Source of the DNA: UBA4742 sp037138595
GTDB taxonomy: Bacteria; Actinomycetota; Acidimicrobiia; Acidimicrobiales; Acidimicrobilacustridaceae
DNA: 51,697 bases
Reading direction: 5' to 3'
Assembly: GCA_037138595.1 (NCBI GenBank)
Contig: JBAXIB010000023.1
Coordinates: forward strand, 1-51,697
The notes beneath the pieces are model-generated. The model was not told the origin of the DNA and ran no database searches. It saw only the letters and a program-made list of their open reading frames with translations. A program made the translations under genes and the position numbers. How positions within the stretch are numbered: the stretch's first letter is position 1; the number at the start of each line of letters is the position of its first letter. Of the stretch, positions 1 through 7,761 are shown one piece after another.

Positions 1-90
1 GTCCGATACCCGGTACCCCGAGAAACCTGAAAACCGCCGACAACGGCCGTCATCATGGAGCGCAAGCCCTGACCGCGTCGAGCTTCGCAG
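1..90. other. Window edge, no assignable gene
   Basis: The first 90 bases lie downstream of ftsR. On the minus strand an ATG at 56 (or 53) opens a frame that stays open to the window edge, about 18 codons. It has no ribosome binding site and no recognisable motif. In mycobacteria a bifunctional-nuclease gene follows the ftsR homologue, but the visible residues do not match that family, so nothing is called. Confidence 0.3.
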
Positions 91-879
91 TCAGGTTCCT
101 TCGAGGTGACCACTCAAAGCCTGACGCAACATCGCTGCTCGTAGTTTGCCGCCAAGGCCAGCCAACTCCCCCAACTTGCCAGATGCTTGAAGGCGTGCGC
201 CGGGGTTTCGCTGTTTCAACAATGGCATGACAAGTTGCTCGAAGACCCCAGCTTCGCGTTCAGCGGAAACCTTGTACATACGCAAGTGGCGAGCCTCGAC
301 CCCTTCGGCGAGGAACGCTGCGGCCAGTTTGGCGACGATGACTGCGTCCTCGTCGTAATACACCGTGCCACCGAGCGTTCGATTGACAATGAGGCCATAC
401 CGCTCGAGGTCTTTCAATGACTTCTCATTCAACCCCGCGACATGAAGAAGCTCATCAGCAGTCAGGCTGACTCCGGTCAATCCCGAATCAAGGATTGAGT
501 TGGCTTCTGTGGGAACGGTTACCGAGCCGAGGAGGCGATCTTTGGATCGTGCCACTGGCTTTGGCGTCACTTCAGGAACCGGTTTCGGGCTCGGTGGAGC
601 CTGCCAAGCAGTCGAGGCCTCGTCGATATCTCCCGAAGCAAGGCGATCTTTGATCACCTTCAAAGGCAAGAAATGATCCTTTTGTTGCCTCAAGATCCAA
701 CGCAGCCGTTCAACGTCGGCTTCGTAGAACTTTCGGTAACCCGAGGGTGTCCGCTCGGGGTTGAGTAACCCCTGGCTCTCAAGAAAACGAATTTTCGAAA
801 TCGTGATGTCAGCGAACTCTTCTTGCAGCAGGTTCAAAACCTCGCCGATGGACAGATACGTGCGGTCAGTCATCGTCAT
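91..879 (-). CDS. ftsR: MerR-family transcriptional regulator FtsR
   Basis: A 262-residue MerR-type DNA-binding protein. Residues about 9-80 form the winged helix: the SIGEVLNLLQEEF start, the SKIRFLESQGLL recognition helix and the SGYRKFY wing. This matches the actinobacterial FtsR type (M. tuberculosis Rv1828), which activates ftsZ and cell-division genes in corynebacteria. A Pro/Lys-rich linker (about 93-115) leads to a second helical domain (about 135-255) with another MerR-like segment (TADELLHVAGLNEKSLKDLERYGL). It is the last gene of the gcvH-garA-ftsR run and starts 24 bases after the garA stop. ATG at 879 was chosen; a second in-frame ATG lies two codons later. The family call is firm; the division role is carried over from homologues. 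Confidence 0.9.
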   Translation of the reverse strand: MTMTDRTYLSIGEVLNLLQEEFADITISKIRFLESQGLLNPERTPSGYRKFYEADVERLRWILRQQKDHFLPLKVIKDRLASGDIDEASTAWQAPPSPKPVPEVTPKPVARSKDRLLGSVTVPTEANSILDSGLTGVSLTADELLHVAGLNEKSLKDLERYGLIVNRTLGGTVYYDEDAVIVAKLAAAFLAEGVEARHLRMYKVSAEREAGVFEQLVMPLLKQRNPGARLQASGKLGELAGLGGKLRAAMLRQALSGHLEGT

Positions 880-903
880 GAGCGCACGCGCCGCTCAGAC
901 TGA

Positions 904-1389
904 TCACGTTTCACTGGTGCGGCCTACGAGAAATACCAGTTTGAATTTGCCGATTTGAATCTCGTCGCCATCGACTAGAGGGGCTTCGTCAATTCGTTCG
1001 CGGTTGACATAGGTGCCATTTAAGGAACCGACATCGCGAACCCGGAAACCGTCGGCGTTCGATATGACTTCAACATGCCGCCGGGACACCGTGACATCAT
1101 CTAAAAAAATGTCGCTTTCAGGATGCCGCCCCGCAGTCGTGATCGACTCGTTGAGGGCAAAACGGGAACCGGCATTCGGTCCTCGCCTGATCACTAGTGC
1201 GTTTGTATCGCTGCCGATATCGTCAGATTCAGACACGGCATCGCCTGTTTGATCAGACGGGACGATCGGATGAAACGTGATAGTCGTGGTATCGGGAGCG
1301 CTGGTTTCTAACACCACACCGCATGACGAACAGAAGTTGGAGCCAACTGGGTTCTTATGTCCGCAATTCGTGCAGAAGTCTTCAGCCAT
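904..1389 (-). CDS. garA: GarA/OdhI-type FHA protein with N-terminal zinc ribbon
   Basis: A 161-residue FHA protein. Residues 62-155 closely follow mycobacterial GarA, with GRHPESDIFLDD (87-98), the phosphothreonine-binding SRRH (102-105) and SLNGTYVN (122-129). GarA and OdhI bind and restrain 2-oxoglutarate dehydrogenase and glutamate enzymes until a Ser/Thr kinase phosphorylates an N-terminal ETTS-type motif, after which the FHA domain folds onto its own tail. Here a matching DTTT lies at 33-36. Unlike mycobacterial GarA, the N terminus carries a C4 zinc ribbon (Cys6, Cys9, Cys20, Cys23). It lies between gcvH and ftsR, as in mycobacteria. The role as a carbon/nitrogen switch is inferred from family and synteny. 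Confidence 0.88.
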   Translation of the reverse strand: MAEDFCTNCGHKNPVGSNFCSSCGVVLETSAPDTTTITFHPIVPSDQTGDAVSESDDIGSDTNALVIRRGPNAGSRFALNESITTAGRHPESDIFLDDVTVSRRHVEVISNADGFRVRDVGSLNGTYVNRERIDEAPLVDGDEIQIGKFKLVFLVGRTSET

Positions 1390-1397
1390 TGCAGTCT

Positions 1398-1778
1398 CTA
1401 ATCGTTGATCAAGTCGGTGTAGGCCGCGGCGTCAAGCAAGGCATCAATTGCGCCTGGATCGTCTGGTTGGATGACACAAATCCATCCGATCCCGTACGGG
1501 TCTGAGTTGAGTCGGTCAGGATTATCCGATAATTCGGTGTTCACCGCAGTAACGGTTCCTGCAACCGGTGCATAAATATCGCTCACCGATTTCGTTGACT
1601 CGACTTCGCTGACTTTGTCATTGGCCGCAACCGTGGATCCAAGTTCCGGCACCTCGACGTACACGACATCGCCCAGCGCGTCCTGCGCGTAATCGGTGAT
1701 CCCGATACGCAATGCACCATCTTCGAGTCGTACCCATTCGTGGTCGGACGAGTAGCGCAATTCATCGGGGACAATCAT
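1398..1778 (-). CDS. gcvH: Glycine cleavage system H protein
   Basis: A 126-residue lipoyl carrier of the glycine cleavage complex. It shuttles the aminomethyl group between the P, T and L proteins in the cytoplasm. The family start (RYSSDHEWV) is followed by GDVVYVEVPELG and the lipoyl attachment site ESTKS with Lys63. The open frame continues upstream to 1904, but that extension has no H-protein similarity and overlaps the upstream gene. ATG at 1778 gives the normal length and has a TAGCGT box seven bases before it. garA starts 8 bases after the stop. No other gcv gene is present in the window. Confidence 0.95.
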   Translation of the reverse strand: MIVPDELRYSSDHEWVRLEDGALRIGITDYAQDALGDVVYVEVPELGSTVAANDKVSEVESTKSVSDIYAPVAGTVTAVNTELSDNPDRLNSDPYGIGWICVIQPDDPGAIDALLDAAAYTDLIND

Positions 1779-1785
1779 GGTTCTT

Positions 1786-1791
1786 ACGCTA
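1786..1791 (-). promoter_or_regulatory. Candidate -10 box for gcvH (leaderless)
   Basis: TAGCGT lies seven bases before the gcvH ATG. There is no Shine-Dalgarno sequence, so the transcript may begin at or near the start codon. Confidence 0.4.
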
Positions 1792-1833
1792 TCGGATTCC
1801 GGAACCCTCAACCGACGGAGGAGGGTTGCAGTA

Positions 1834-4320
1834 TCAATGCACCATCTGACGAATCCGTCGAGCGTACTCCTGGACCAGACTTTGGGCCTCATGATCGGTG
1901 CCACCCTCGGCCCAAATGTGGGTTACGGGTTCCTGCGGATCAGGCAAGGCAAGTGCCCAACCCGTTTCATGGATCACCTTGACCCCATCGACCAACTCAA
2001 CTTGTCGACCCGCGCTTTGCTCAACCAGTGACCGCATCACCATGCCTTTTTGCTCCCAGGGAGTCACTACCACCTCATGGGCAAGGTGAACCTCAGCGAG
2101 TCCAGCGACCACCGCCGAAAGCTGAACATCGTGATAGGTCAACAGGTCAAGCACCTTCACAAACGTTGCGGCCGCATCAAACGCCGGCATGAAACCGGGA
2201 AGGATGAACCCACCATCGGAATTCGCCGCGAATCCAACCCCAGGCATGGTGGCTGCATCCATCAGCGCTGGGTTGCTCAATTTTGTCGTAACGACCTCAT
2301 TGCCATGCCCTCGGACCAGGTCGGTCGCCGCCTGGGAAGCCGAAACTGGAAGCGCAACTTTGTCACCCGCAATCTTTCCTGGTAGCAGGGTAAGGATGAC
2401 TAGTAGTGATTGCGTGTCGCTGAGCACCTCACCATGGTCGTCAATGAGGATCAGTCGCTCCCCGTCCGGATCGAGGACCGCGCCGAGCTGCGACCCCGAT
2501 GCCTTGACGAGTGCGGCAACGTTGCGAGCATGATTCGCTAGGTCGGCATACATCACCCCGGCGGTCGAGCTGTAGGGATTAACCGCCAGAACTTCGAGTC
2601 CAAGTTTCGCAAGCAAGTTGGGCATCACGAACGAAGTCGAGCCAAACGCATAATCAATAACGATCTTGAATCGACTTGCTTGAATGCGCTCAACATCGAC
2701 GGTGCTCTCAACTGCGGTCGCATAGTGCTCGAGCGCTCGAGCTGCGAAGCCGATGTCCCCGATTTCGCCGGGGAAAACTCGACGGAAGTCCTCACGATTG
2801 AAGAGTCGCTCGATTTTGCGCTGAGTATCTTCAGTGATGTCGAGGCCGCGATCATCAAAGAACCGGATAATGACGGACTGCGGGTCGTCGTGCAGTAACC
2901 GAATAGTGATTCCACCGATGGTGGCCGGTCGCCGGATGATGAATCGGGTCACCGGAACCGATGCAACTTCAAGATCTTCGACATCAACACCCGCGGCGTT
3001 CAACCCCGCCATCATCGAACGTTTGAGCATGCGGGCCGATCGACTCGAATCACGCGAGATGATGACCCGCGATCCCTTCTTCAGCATCGACCCATAGGCC
3101 ATCGCAACTTTGGTCGCAAATTCCGGAGTGATGTCGACGTTCGCAAGACCAACGATGCCGTCGCGCCCGAACAACGAGCGCGCCCCTCGCGATTCCCAAA
3201 CGATGGAATCATTCACCGTTGCGCCCGCTTCAACCGTCTTAAACGGGTAGATCTTCACGCCAGACGCAAGTAGCGAATCTTCGCCGATGAAACACTCGTC
3301 GCCGACCACGACCCCTTCCTCGGCGCGCATGCCTTTACGTAGATCGCACGACCGGCCGATAACTGCGCCACGGAGACGCACGCCCTCACCGAGATAGGCG
3401 TTGTCATTCACAACAGTTCGCTCAAGTTGCGCTTCGCTTCGAATTCGGACGTTGGCGCCTAAAACCGTGTACTGGCGCAAATCAGCACGAGCTTCAACCC
3501 GACAGTTGTCGCCAATGACAAGCGGTCCCCGAAGCTTCGCATCCGGATGAACTTCTGCACCTTCTCCGAGCCAAACGCCATCTGAAAGTTCGAACCCCGG
3601 CACCTGAACTTGCACGGCACGATTCAGGATATCTTTGTGGGCACGCACGTAAGCTTCAATCGTCCCCACGTCTTCCCAGTACCCGTCGGCAACTGCTCCA
3701 AACATTGGCTTGCCGGCAGCAAGAAGCGCGGGAAACACTTCGCTCGAAAAGTCGACCGAACGATCTGGTTCGATGAAATCAAAGATAGACGGTTCAAGAA
3801 CGAAGATTCCCGTGTTAATGGTGTCGCTGAATACCTGACCCCACGTTGGCTTTTCGAGAAATCGTTCAATGGCGCCGTCCTCATTTGTAATGACGATTCC
3901 AAACTCAAGCGGATTGTCAACGTGCACCAGACCAATCGTCGCTAAGGCTTCCTTTTCTTGGTGAAACGACACCAATGAACTCAAGTTGATGTCGGTGAGA
4001 ACATCGCCAGAAATCACCATAAACGGTTCGTCGAGATGTTCCATCGCGTTGCGAACCGAGCCCGCAGTCCCAAGGGGCGTCTCCTCGGTGGCATAGACAA
4101 TCTTGGCGCCGAACTCCGAACCATCCCCGAAATACGTGCTGATCGCGCTGGCCATAAATGCAACCGTGACGACGATCTCGCTAATCCCGTGGCTCACCAA
4201 CAGGTTGATGATGTGCTCCATCATCGGTTTGTTCACCAACGGCAACATTGGTTTGGGAGCATTCGACGTAAGCGGACGCAAACGGGTGCCCTCGCCACCA
4301 GCCATGATCACAGCTTTCAT
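1834..4320 (-). CDS. Sugar nucleotidyltransferase fused to a degenerate phosphohexomutase
   Basis: An 828-residue fusion. Residues 1-235 are a mannose-1-phosphate guanylyltransferase-like NTP transferase (KAVIMAGGEGTRLRPLT, KPMLPL, SGDVLTD). Residues about 250-390 are a left-handed beta-helix of hexapeptide repeats. Residues about 395-825 have the phosphomannomutase/phosphoglucomutase fold. The mutase part looks catalytically impaired. The phosphoserine loop (normally TASHNP) reads RLLHDDP at 474-480. The metal loop is DPDGER at 617-622, the sugar loop is NSDGGF at 700-705, and the C-terminal phosphate loop is EGGTDH. Similar fusions with altered mutase loops occur in cyanobacteria and actinobacteria. 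The likely product is an NDP-sugar (GDP-mannose or similar) for glycans; the nucleotide is not decided by the sequence. Its ATG overlaps the pgsA stop as ATGA. Confidence 0.82.
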   Translation of the reverse strand: MKAVIMAGGEGTRLRPLTSNAPKPMLPLVNKPMMEHIINLLVSHGISEIVVTVAFMASAISTYFGDGSEFGAKIVYATEETPLGTAGSVRNAMEHLDEPFMVISGDVLTDINLSSLVSFHQEKEALATIGLVHVDNPLEFGIVITNEDGAIERFLEKPTWGQVFSDTINTGIFVLEPSIFDFIEPDRSVDFSSEVFPALLAAGKPMFGAVADGYWEDVGTIEAYVRAHKDILNRAVQVQVPGFELSDGVWLGEGAEVHPDAKLRGPLVIGDNCRVEARADLRQYTVLGANVRIRSEAQLERTVVNDNAYLGEGVRLRGAVIGRSCDLRKGMRAEEGVVVGDECFIGEDSLLASGVKIYPFKTVEAGATVNDSIVWESRGARSLFGRDGIVGLANVDITPEFATKVAMAYGSMLKKGSRVIISRDSSRSARMLKRSMMAGLNAAGVDVEDLEVASVPVTRFIIRRPATIGGITIRLLHDDPQSVIIRFFDDRGLDITEDTQRKIERLFNREDFRRVFPGEIGDIGFAARALEHYATAVESTVDVERIQASRFKIVIDYAFGSTSFVMPNLLAKLGLEVLAVNPYSSTAGVMYADLANHARNVAALVKASGSQLGAVLDPDGERLILIDDHGEVLSDTQSLLVILTLLPGKIAGDKVALPVSASQAATDLVRGHGNEVVTTKLSNPALMDAATMPGVGFAANSDGGFILPGFMPAFDAAATFVKVLDLLTYHDVQLSAVVAGLAEVHLAHEVVVTPWEQKGMVMRSLVEQSAGRQVELVDGVKVIHETGWALALPDPQEPVTHIWAEGGTDHEAQSLVQEYARRIRQMVH

Positions 4321-4931
4321 GGTGCGAAGCTATCGGGAGTCGGATCAGTCACACGGGCCATGCGACCTTCACGGAGTGATCGCAAGCCGATTGGCACGTA
4401 CATCACTGCCGCGTAATAGCTCAAAACTAAACCAGGGATTCCACACATCCAGGCAAATGCCTCAAAGATTGGGGCGCTCGAAAGTGAACTCGATCCAGCC
4501 AGGAAGAGCGGAAACGCAAACATCAGACAGAACGTTCCCGCTTTCCCAAACCATGTTACGTCGATACGTTTCGCTCCGAGCAGGGCCAGTACAACGGCGG
4601 CGATGGCCACAACTAGTTCCCGACCTAGGACGATCCAGCAGAACCAAAGTGGAGCGCCGCCAACGACGATGATTCCGACGATACCTACGAAAAACAACAG
4701 TCGATCAGCAATCGGATCAAGGATCTTTCCCAGATTCGACACTTGATGAAACCGTCGGGCGACATAGCCATCAATCCAATCAGTTGCGCCAAGAACTGCG
4801 AGCAACAATGCCGCTTGAGCGCGCTGATCTTGACTAACCAATAGGTACCAATACCACGGCAAGCACGCGAGACGCAGCAAGGTAACAACGTTCGGAATCG
4901 TGACGATTCGATTCTCCTCAGCCTCGGGCAC
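4317..4931 (-). CDS. pgsA: CDP-alcohol phosphatidyltransferase, PgsA type
   Basis: A 204-residue integral membrane enzyme of the CDP-alcohol phosphatidyltransferase family. The full motif DG-x2-AR-x8-G-x3-D-x3-D is visible (DGYVARRF then GKILDPIAD, about residues 53-76), followed by several hydrophobic helices. The family transfers a phosphatidyl group from CDP-diacylglycerol to an alcohol. Length and motif fit phosphatidylglycerophosphate synthase, though phosphatidylinositol-phosphate synthase is possible. It opens the operon pgsA-nucleotidyltransferase-gcvH-garA-ftsR, and M. tuberculosis has pgsA2 near its gcvH-garA block. The start is GTG at 4931, supported by TAGGCT six bases upstream. 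Confidence 0.85.
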   Translation of the reverse strand: MPEAEENRIVTIPNVVTLLRLACLPWYWYLLVSQDQRAQAALLLAVLGATDWIDGYVARRFHQVSNLGKILDPIADRLLFFVGIVGIIVVGGAPLWFCWIVLGRELVVAIAAVVLALLGAKRIDVTWFGKAGTFCLMFAFPLFLAGSSSLSSAPIFEAFAWMCGIPGLVLSYYAAVMYVPIGLRSLREGRMARVTDPTPDSFAP

Positions 4932-4937
4932 CTAACC

Positions 4938-4943
4938 AGCCTA
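4938..4943 (-). promoter_or_regulatory. Candidate -10 box for the pgsA operon
   Basis: TAGGCT lies six bases before the GTG start of pgsA. It overlaps a plus-strand TACGAT (4942-4947) that could serve the divergent HIT gene. Confidence 0.4.
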
Positions 4944-5010
4944 CGATCCGTGCTCCACCCAAGCGCGAATTGATGATGAAGACGCGTCCAGTAACCAACA
5001 GGAGAAATTG

Positions 5011-5418
5011 ATGAGCACGATCTTTTCTCGCATCATCGCAGGCGAACTACCTGGTCGATTCGTTTTCCAGGATGACCAATGCGTGGCGATTCTGTCGATT
5101 AGCCCCCTGCAGCCAGGGCATACACTCGTCATCCCCCGAATTGAAATTGACCATTGGCTTGACCTGCCGGGCCCAGTTGCCGCCCACCTCATGGAGGTAA
5201 GCCAACATATCGGCAAGGCCCAAATGCGGGCATTCGCTCCGCTACGAGTGGGGCTTGTCATTGCAGGTTTTGAAGTTCCGCACTGCCATGTCCATGTCGT
5301 GCCGATGCGCGGTATGCCTGACCTTGATTTTTCGAACGCGCAAAACGATGTAAGCGAGGCGGATTTTGAAGATTGCGCTCGTCGCCTTCGCGATGCACTC
5401 GATGAGGCAAATAGCTAG
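5011..5418 (+). CDS. HIT family hydrolase
   Basis: A 135-residue histidine-triad protein. The triad HCHVHVV (His91, His93, His95) sits near the C terminus as usual, preceded by the family pattern PLQPGHTLVIPR. HIT proteins hydrolyse or transfer nucleotidyl groups from substrates such as AMP-lysine, adenosine phosphoramidate or Ap4A; the substrate here cannot be read from the sequence. ATG at 5011 was preferred to an upstream TTG at 5008 because AGGAG at 5000-5004 is well placed for it. It is divergent from pgsA and convergent with the DUF2079 gene. Confidence 0.9.
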   Translation: MSTIFSRIIAGELPGRFVFQDDQCVAILSISPLQPGHTLVIPRIEIDHWLDLPGPVAAHLMEVSQHIGKAQMRAFAPLRVGLVIAGFEVPHCHVHVVPMRGMPDLDFSNAQNDVSEADFEDCARRLRDALDEANS

Positions 5419-5455
5419 TCAGATCAGCCAACGGCAACACGTTCGGTGCGCGTGG

Positions 5456-5472
5456 CGATCATTTTTTGATCG
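5456..5472. terminator. Possible bidirectional terminator
   Basis: A perfect palindrome CGATCA-TTTTT-TGATCG lies in the 60-base gap between the convergent HIT and DUF2079 genes. The stem is only six pairs, so this is tentative. Confidence 0.3.
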
Positions 5473-5478
5473 AGTTCG

Positions 5479-7002
5479 TTAAGGCTCGTCGCCGTGCCGT
5501 TCGAACTTCACAATCTCTTGCGAGTCGAATGTGATTGCGAAACCTTGCGCTTGTAAGTCGGACTCAAGTTGACGCTCGGTCCTAGAGATCTCCATTTTTA
5601 GCAATACTGGGCGTTGGTCGGACCCAAGTAGATCGCGACGATCGATCACGATTACGTCAACATCGGCGCCAATGGCTTCGGCATGGATTTCACCGTCGGC
5701 GATAGGAGCGCTATCGATCGAATAGAGAACTGATCGCTCGCTGAGAAGCGTCAACACCGACGCCGTCGACCGAACCCGGGTATCAGCTGGAATGGCATTC
5801 GCAACCTCAATTCGCGCCCCGTCTGCAGCATCCTGCCCTCCCCAGAACCAAGGCTTTTCGTAGGGTGAACTCGGCGAGAACAGGACGAAAAACGAACACG
5901 CGGCGATCGCCATTGTGATGAGAACCCGCCGATCAATATGGGCCACCGTCACGTTGACTCGTCCCAGTCGACTCAAGCCACGTGGCAGTGCCAGAAACAT
6001 AAATGCCGTAATCGCGACAGCCTGCGGACCATATCGGACGCTCGGCGGAACTTCACCGGCGAGATACAGCAGCTGCAACGGGACCACTGGCATCAGATAG
6101 CGGGGGGACAGAAACGGAAGGAACAGAAGCGGTGCGAACAAGAACACGAGCAACCCAAAATTTTCACGCGAAAGGATCTGGCTTAGAACTTCGGCTGGTC
6201 TGGTGACCATTCCCCAAGCGACTGACAATGGGCTAGTTCCATAGGCGCTGTAGGCGCCAAGTTGCGACACCGAGTGAGCGAAATGCGGCTGAACCAAAAC
6301 TAAGAAACAACAAAACCACATCACACCAGCTGTGAGCGCCACCAACCCACGACGGCGAAACCCTTGCACGATAAGTAGCACGCCTATGCCGGCAACCGCG
6401 AGTCCAAGATCAGCGCGACAGGCCATCGCAATGACGCAACAAAACGCGAATCGGCGCCAATGCTGCGTAAGCCCGAAATATCCGGCGCCGATCAGAAACG
6501 GCAACGCGATCGTTTCGGGATGAAAGCCATCAAGATTGAGAGTGTGAATAATAGGGTGCAGCGAATACACGAACAACACCATCAGTGATGCTCCGGTAGG
6601 AAGATTCGCAAGGTGTCGACACACTCGCCAAAGGGGTACCACTGCGAGTGCCAATGCCGCCGACTGCACACCGATCAAGAGCGGAATGGTGGGGACGAGT
6701 TTTGTTGCCAGCGCCAATGGATAAAGAACGACCGCCCCTTGCGAGCCGAGAATGTTTTCACCGGTAGTGATGGTCGAAAGTGGTTGCATGCCGTGACGGA
6801 TTTGCCATACAGCCTGCACGAAGGTGGCAAGGTTCACGTTCGATGACAGCGCTCGAGCTTGGGCCAGAGCCAGCACGATGAGCGTTATGAACAGTCCCCC
6901 GGCACAGACCCATGGGACAATCCGGTCACCGGATGGAGAGTCGAGTCGACCTTCCCATCCCAGCGCGATGTTGCGAGCCCGCCGATGCAACGTGGAAGTC
7001 AA
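5479..7002 (-). CDS. DUF2079 family multispanning membrane protein
   Basis: A 507-residue protein with about ten hydrophobic segments between residues 30 and 390, and a soluble C-terminal part (about 390-507). The region around FVQAVWQIRHG and the LNLDGFHPE segment fit DUF2079, a family thought to be GT-C-like membrane glycosyltransferases; this assignment is from pattern memory. The C-terminal part includes a DVIVIDRRDLL segment. The start is TTG at 7002, overlapping the SRAP stop, which implies translational coupling. Alternative downstream starts are possible. It may act on envelope glycans, consistent with the nucleotide-sugar gene nearby, but no substrate is indicated. Confidence 0.72.
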   Translation of the reverse strand: MTSTLHRRARNIALGWEGRLDSPSGDRIVPWVCAGGLFITLIVLALAQARALSSNVNLATFVQAVWQIRHGMQPLSTITTGENILGSQGAVVLYPLALATKLVPTIPLLIGVQSAALALAVVPLWRVCRHLANLPTGASLMVLFVYSLHPIIHTLNLDGFHPETIALPFLIGAGYFGLTQHWRRFAFCCVIAMACRADLGLAVAGIGVLLIVQGFRRRGLVALTAGVMWFCCFLVLVQPHFAHSVSQLGAYSAYGTSPLSVAWGMVTRPAEVLSQILSRENFGLLVFLFAPLLFLPFLSPRYLMPVVPLQLLYLAGEVPPSVRYGPQAVAITAFMFLALPRGLSRLGRVNVTVAHIDRRVLITMAIAACSFFVLFSPSSPYEKPWFWGGQDAADGARIEVANAIPADTRVRSTASVLTLLSERSVLYSIDSAPIADGEIHAEAIGADVDVIVIDRRDLLGSDQRPVLLKMEISRTERQLESDLQAQGFAITFDSQEIVKFERHGDEP

Positions 7003-7748
7003 AACTCGGGGTCCGCATCGAAGTCGAAAATTGTTTCGACGTCGAGATGGTCAAGTCTTTCAACAAGCATCGAACCATGATTACGTGCGTTGTTCACCGC
7101 AGTGCTTACCGGGTAAACCGCAACAATCGAGGGCTCAGCCGGAACAAGTAGCACCTGCAGTGCGTCAACTTCGTTTGTTCCATGCGACAGCCAAGTGTCC
7201 CAAGCGGTCCTTGGAAGAATGACTGGCATTCGGTCGTGGATTGGCTCGACTATCTCATTGGGCATGCAGGTGATGATCGTGCACGAACGCAACACCTCGT
7301 TGGGACTCGAAGGACTTTGCCAACTTTCCCAAAGTCCAGCAAACGCAAATGGTTCGTTCGCTACGGGATGAAAATACATTGGATGCTTGACTCGCTGCCC
7401 GGGAACCTTGAGCCATTCGTAGAATCCATCGGCGGGGATTATGCAACGCCGCTTTCTCAATGCGGCGCGAAATGACGGCTTCGTTGCCACGGTCTCAGCC
7501 CGAGCATTAATCGTCCGTGATCCAATTGAGGGATCCTTCGCCCAGCTCGGTACTAGTCCCCAGTGGAACCGCTCGAGATGTCGATTGCCGTGTTCAGCTG
7601 TCACTGCGACGATGTCAGTCGTGGGCGAAATGTTGAAGTTCGCTATCCCCTGCCGGTCACCGTCGTCCGCTAGTACGTCGTCCGCTTGTGCATTGAATAT
7701 GACGGCGAGATCGCGAGTCGAGGTTGAAAGCACGAAACGGCCACACAT
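6999..7748 (-). CDS. SRAP (SOS response-associated peptidase) family protein, HMCES/YedK type
   Basis: A 249-residue SRAP protein. These proteins crosslink to abasic sites in single-stranded DNA through the thiol and amine of Cys2, after self-removal of Met1. Visible hallmarks are MCGRF at the N terminus (Cys2), INARAE (Asn81), IPADGFYEW (Glu111) and the EPIHDRMPV segment with the conserved His. The open frame extends upstream to 7919, but only the ATG at 7748 exposes Cys2 as required. TAATGT lies seven bases before that ATG and overlaps the end of the upstream gene, suggesting its own leaderless promoter. It is coupled to the DUF2079 gene downstream. Confidence 0.94.
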   Translation of the reverse strand: MCGRFVLSTSTRDLAVIFNAQADDVLADDGDRQGIANFNISPTTDIVAVTAEHGNRHLERFHWGLVPSWAKDPSIGSRTINARAETVATKPSFRAALRKRRCIIPADGFYEWLKVPGQRVKHPMYFHPVANEPFAFAGLWESWQSPSSPNEVLRSCTIITCMPNEIVEPIHDRMPVILPRTAWDTWLSHGTNEVDALQVLLVPAEPSIVAVYPVSTAVNNARNHGSMLVERLDHLDVETIFDFDADPEF

Positions 7749-7755
7749 CGTGGTG

Positions 7756-7761
7756 ACATTA
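7756..7761 (-). promoter_or_regulatory. Candidate -10 box for the SRAP gene
   Basis: TAATGT lies seven bases before the ATG at 7748, across the stop codon of the upstream MprF-like gene. It may give separate expression of the DNA-protection protein. Confidence 0.4.

Noticed and set aside
1779..1904. Upstream extension of gcvH
   Set aside because: It adds 42 residues foreign to H proteins and overlaps the upstream gene.
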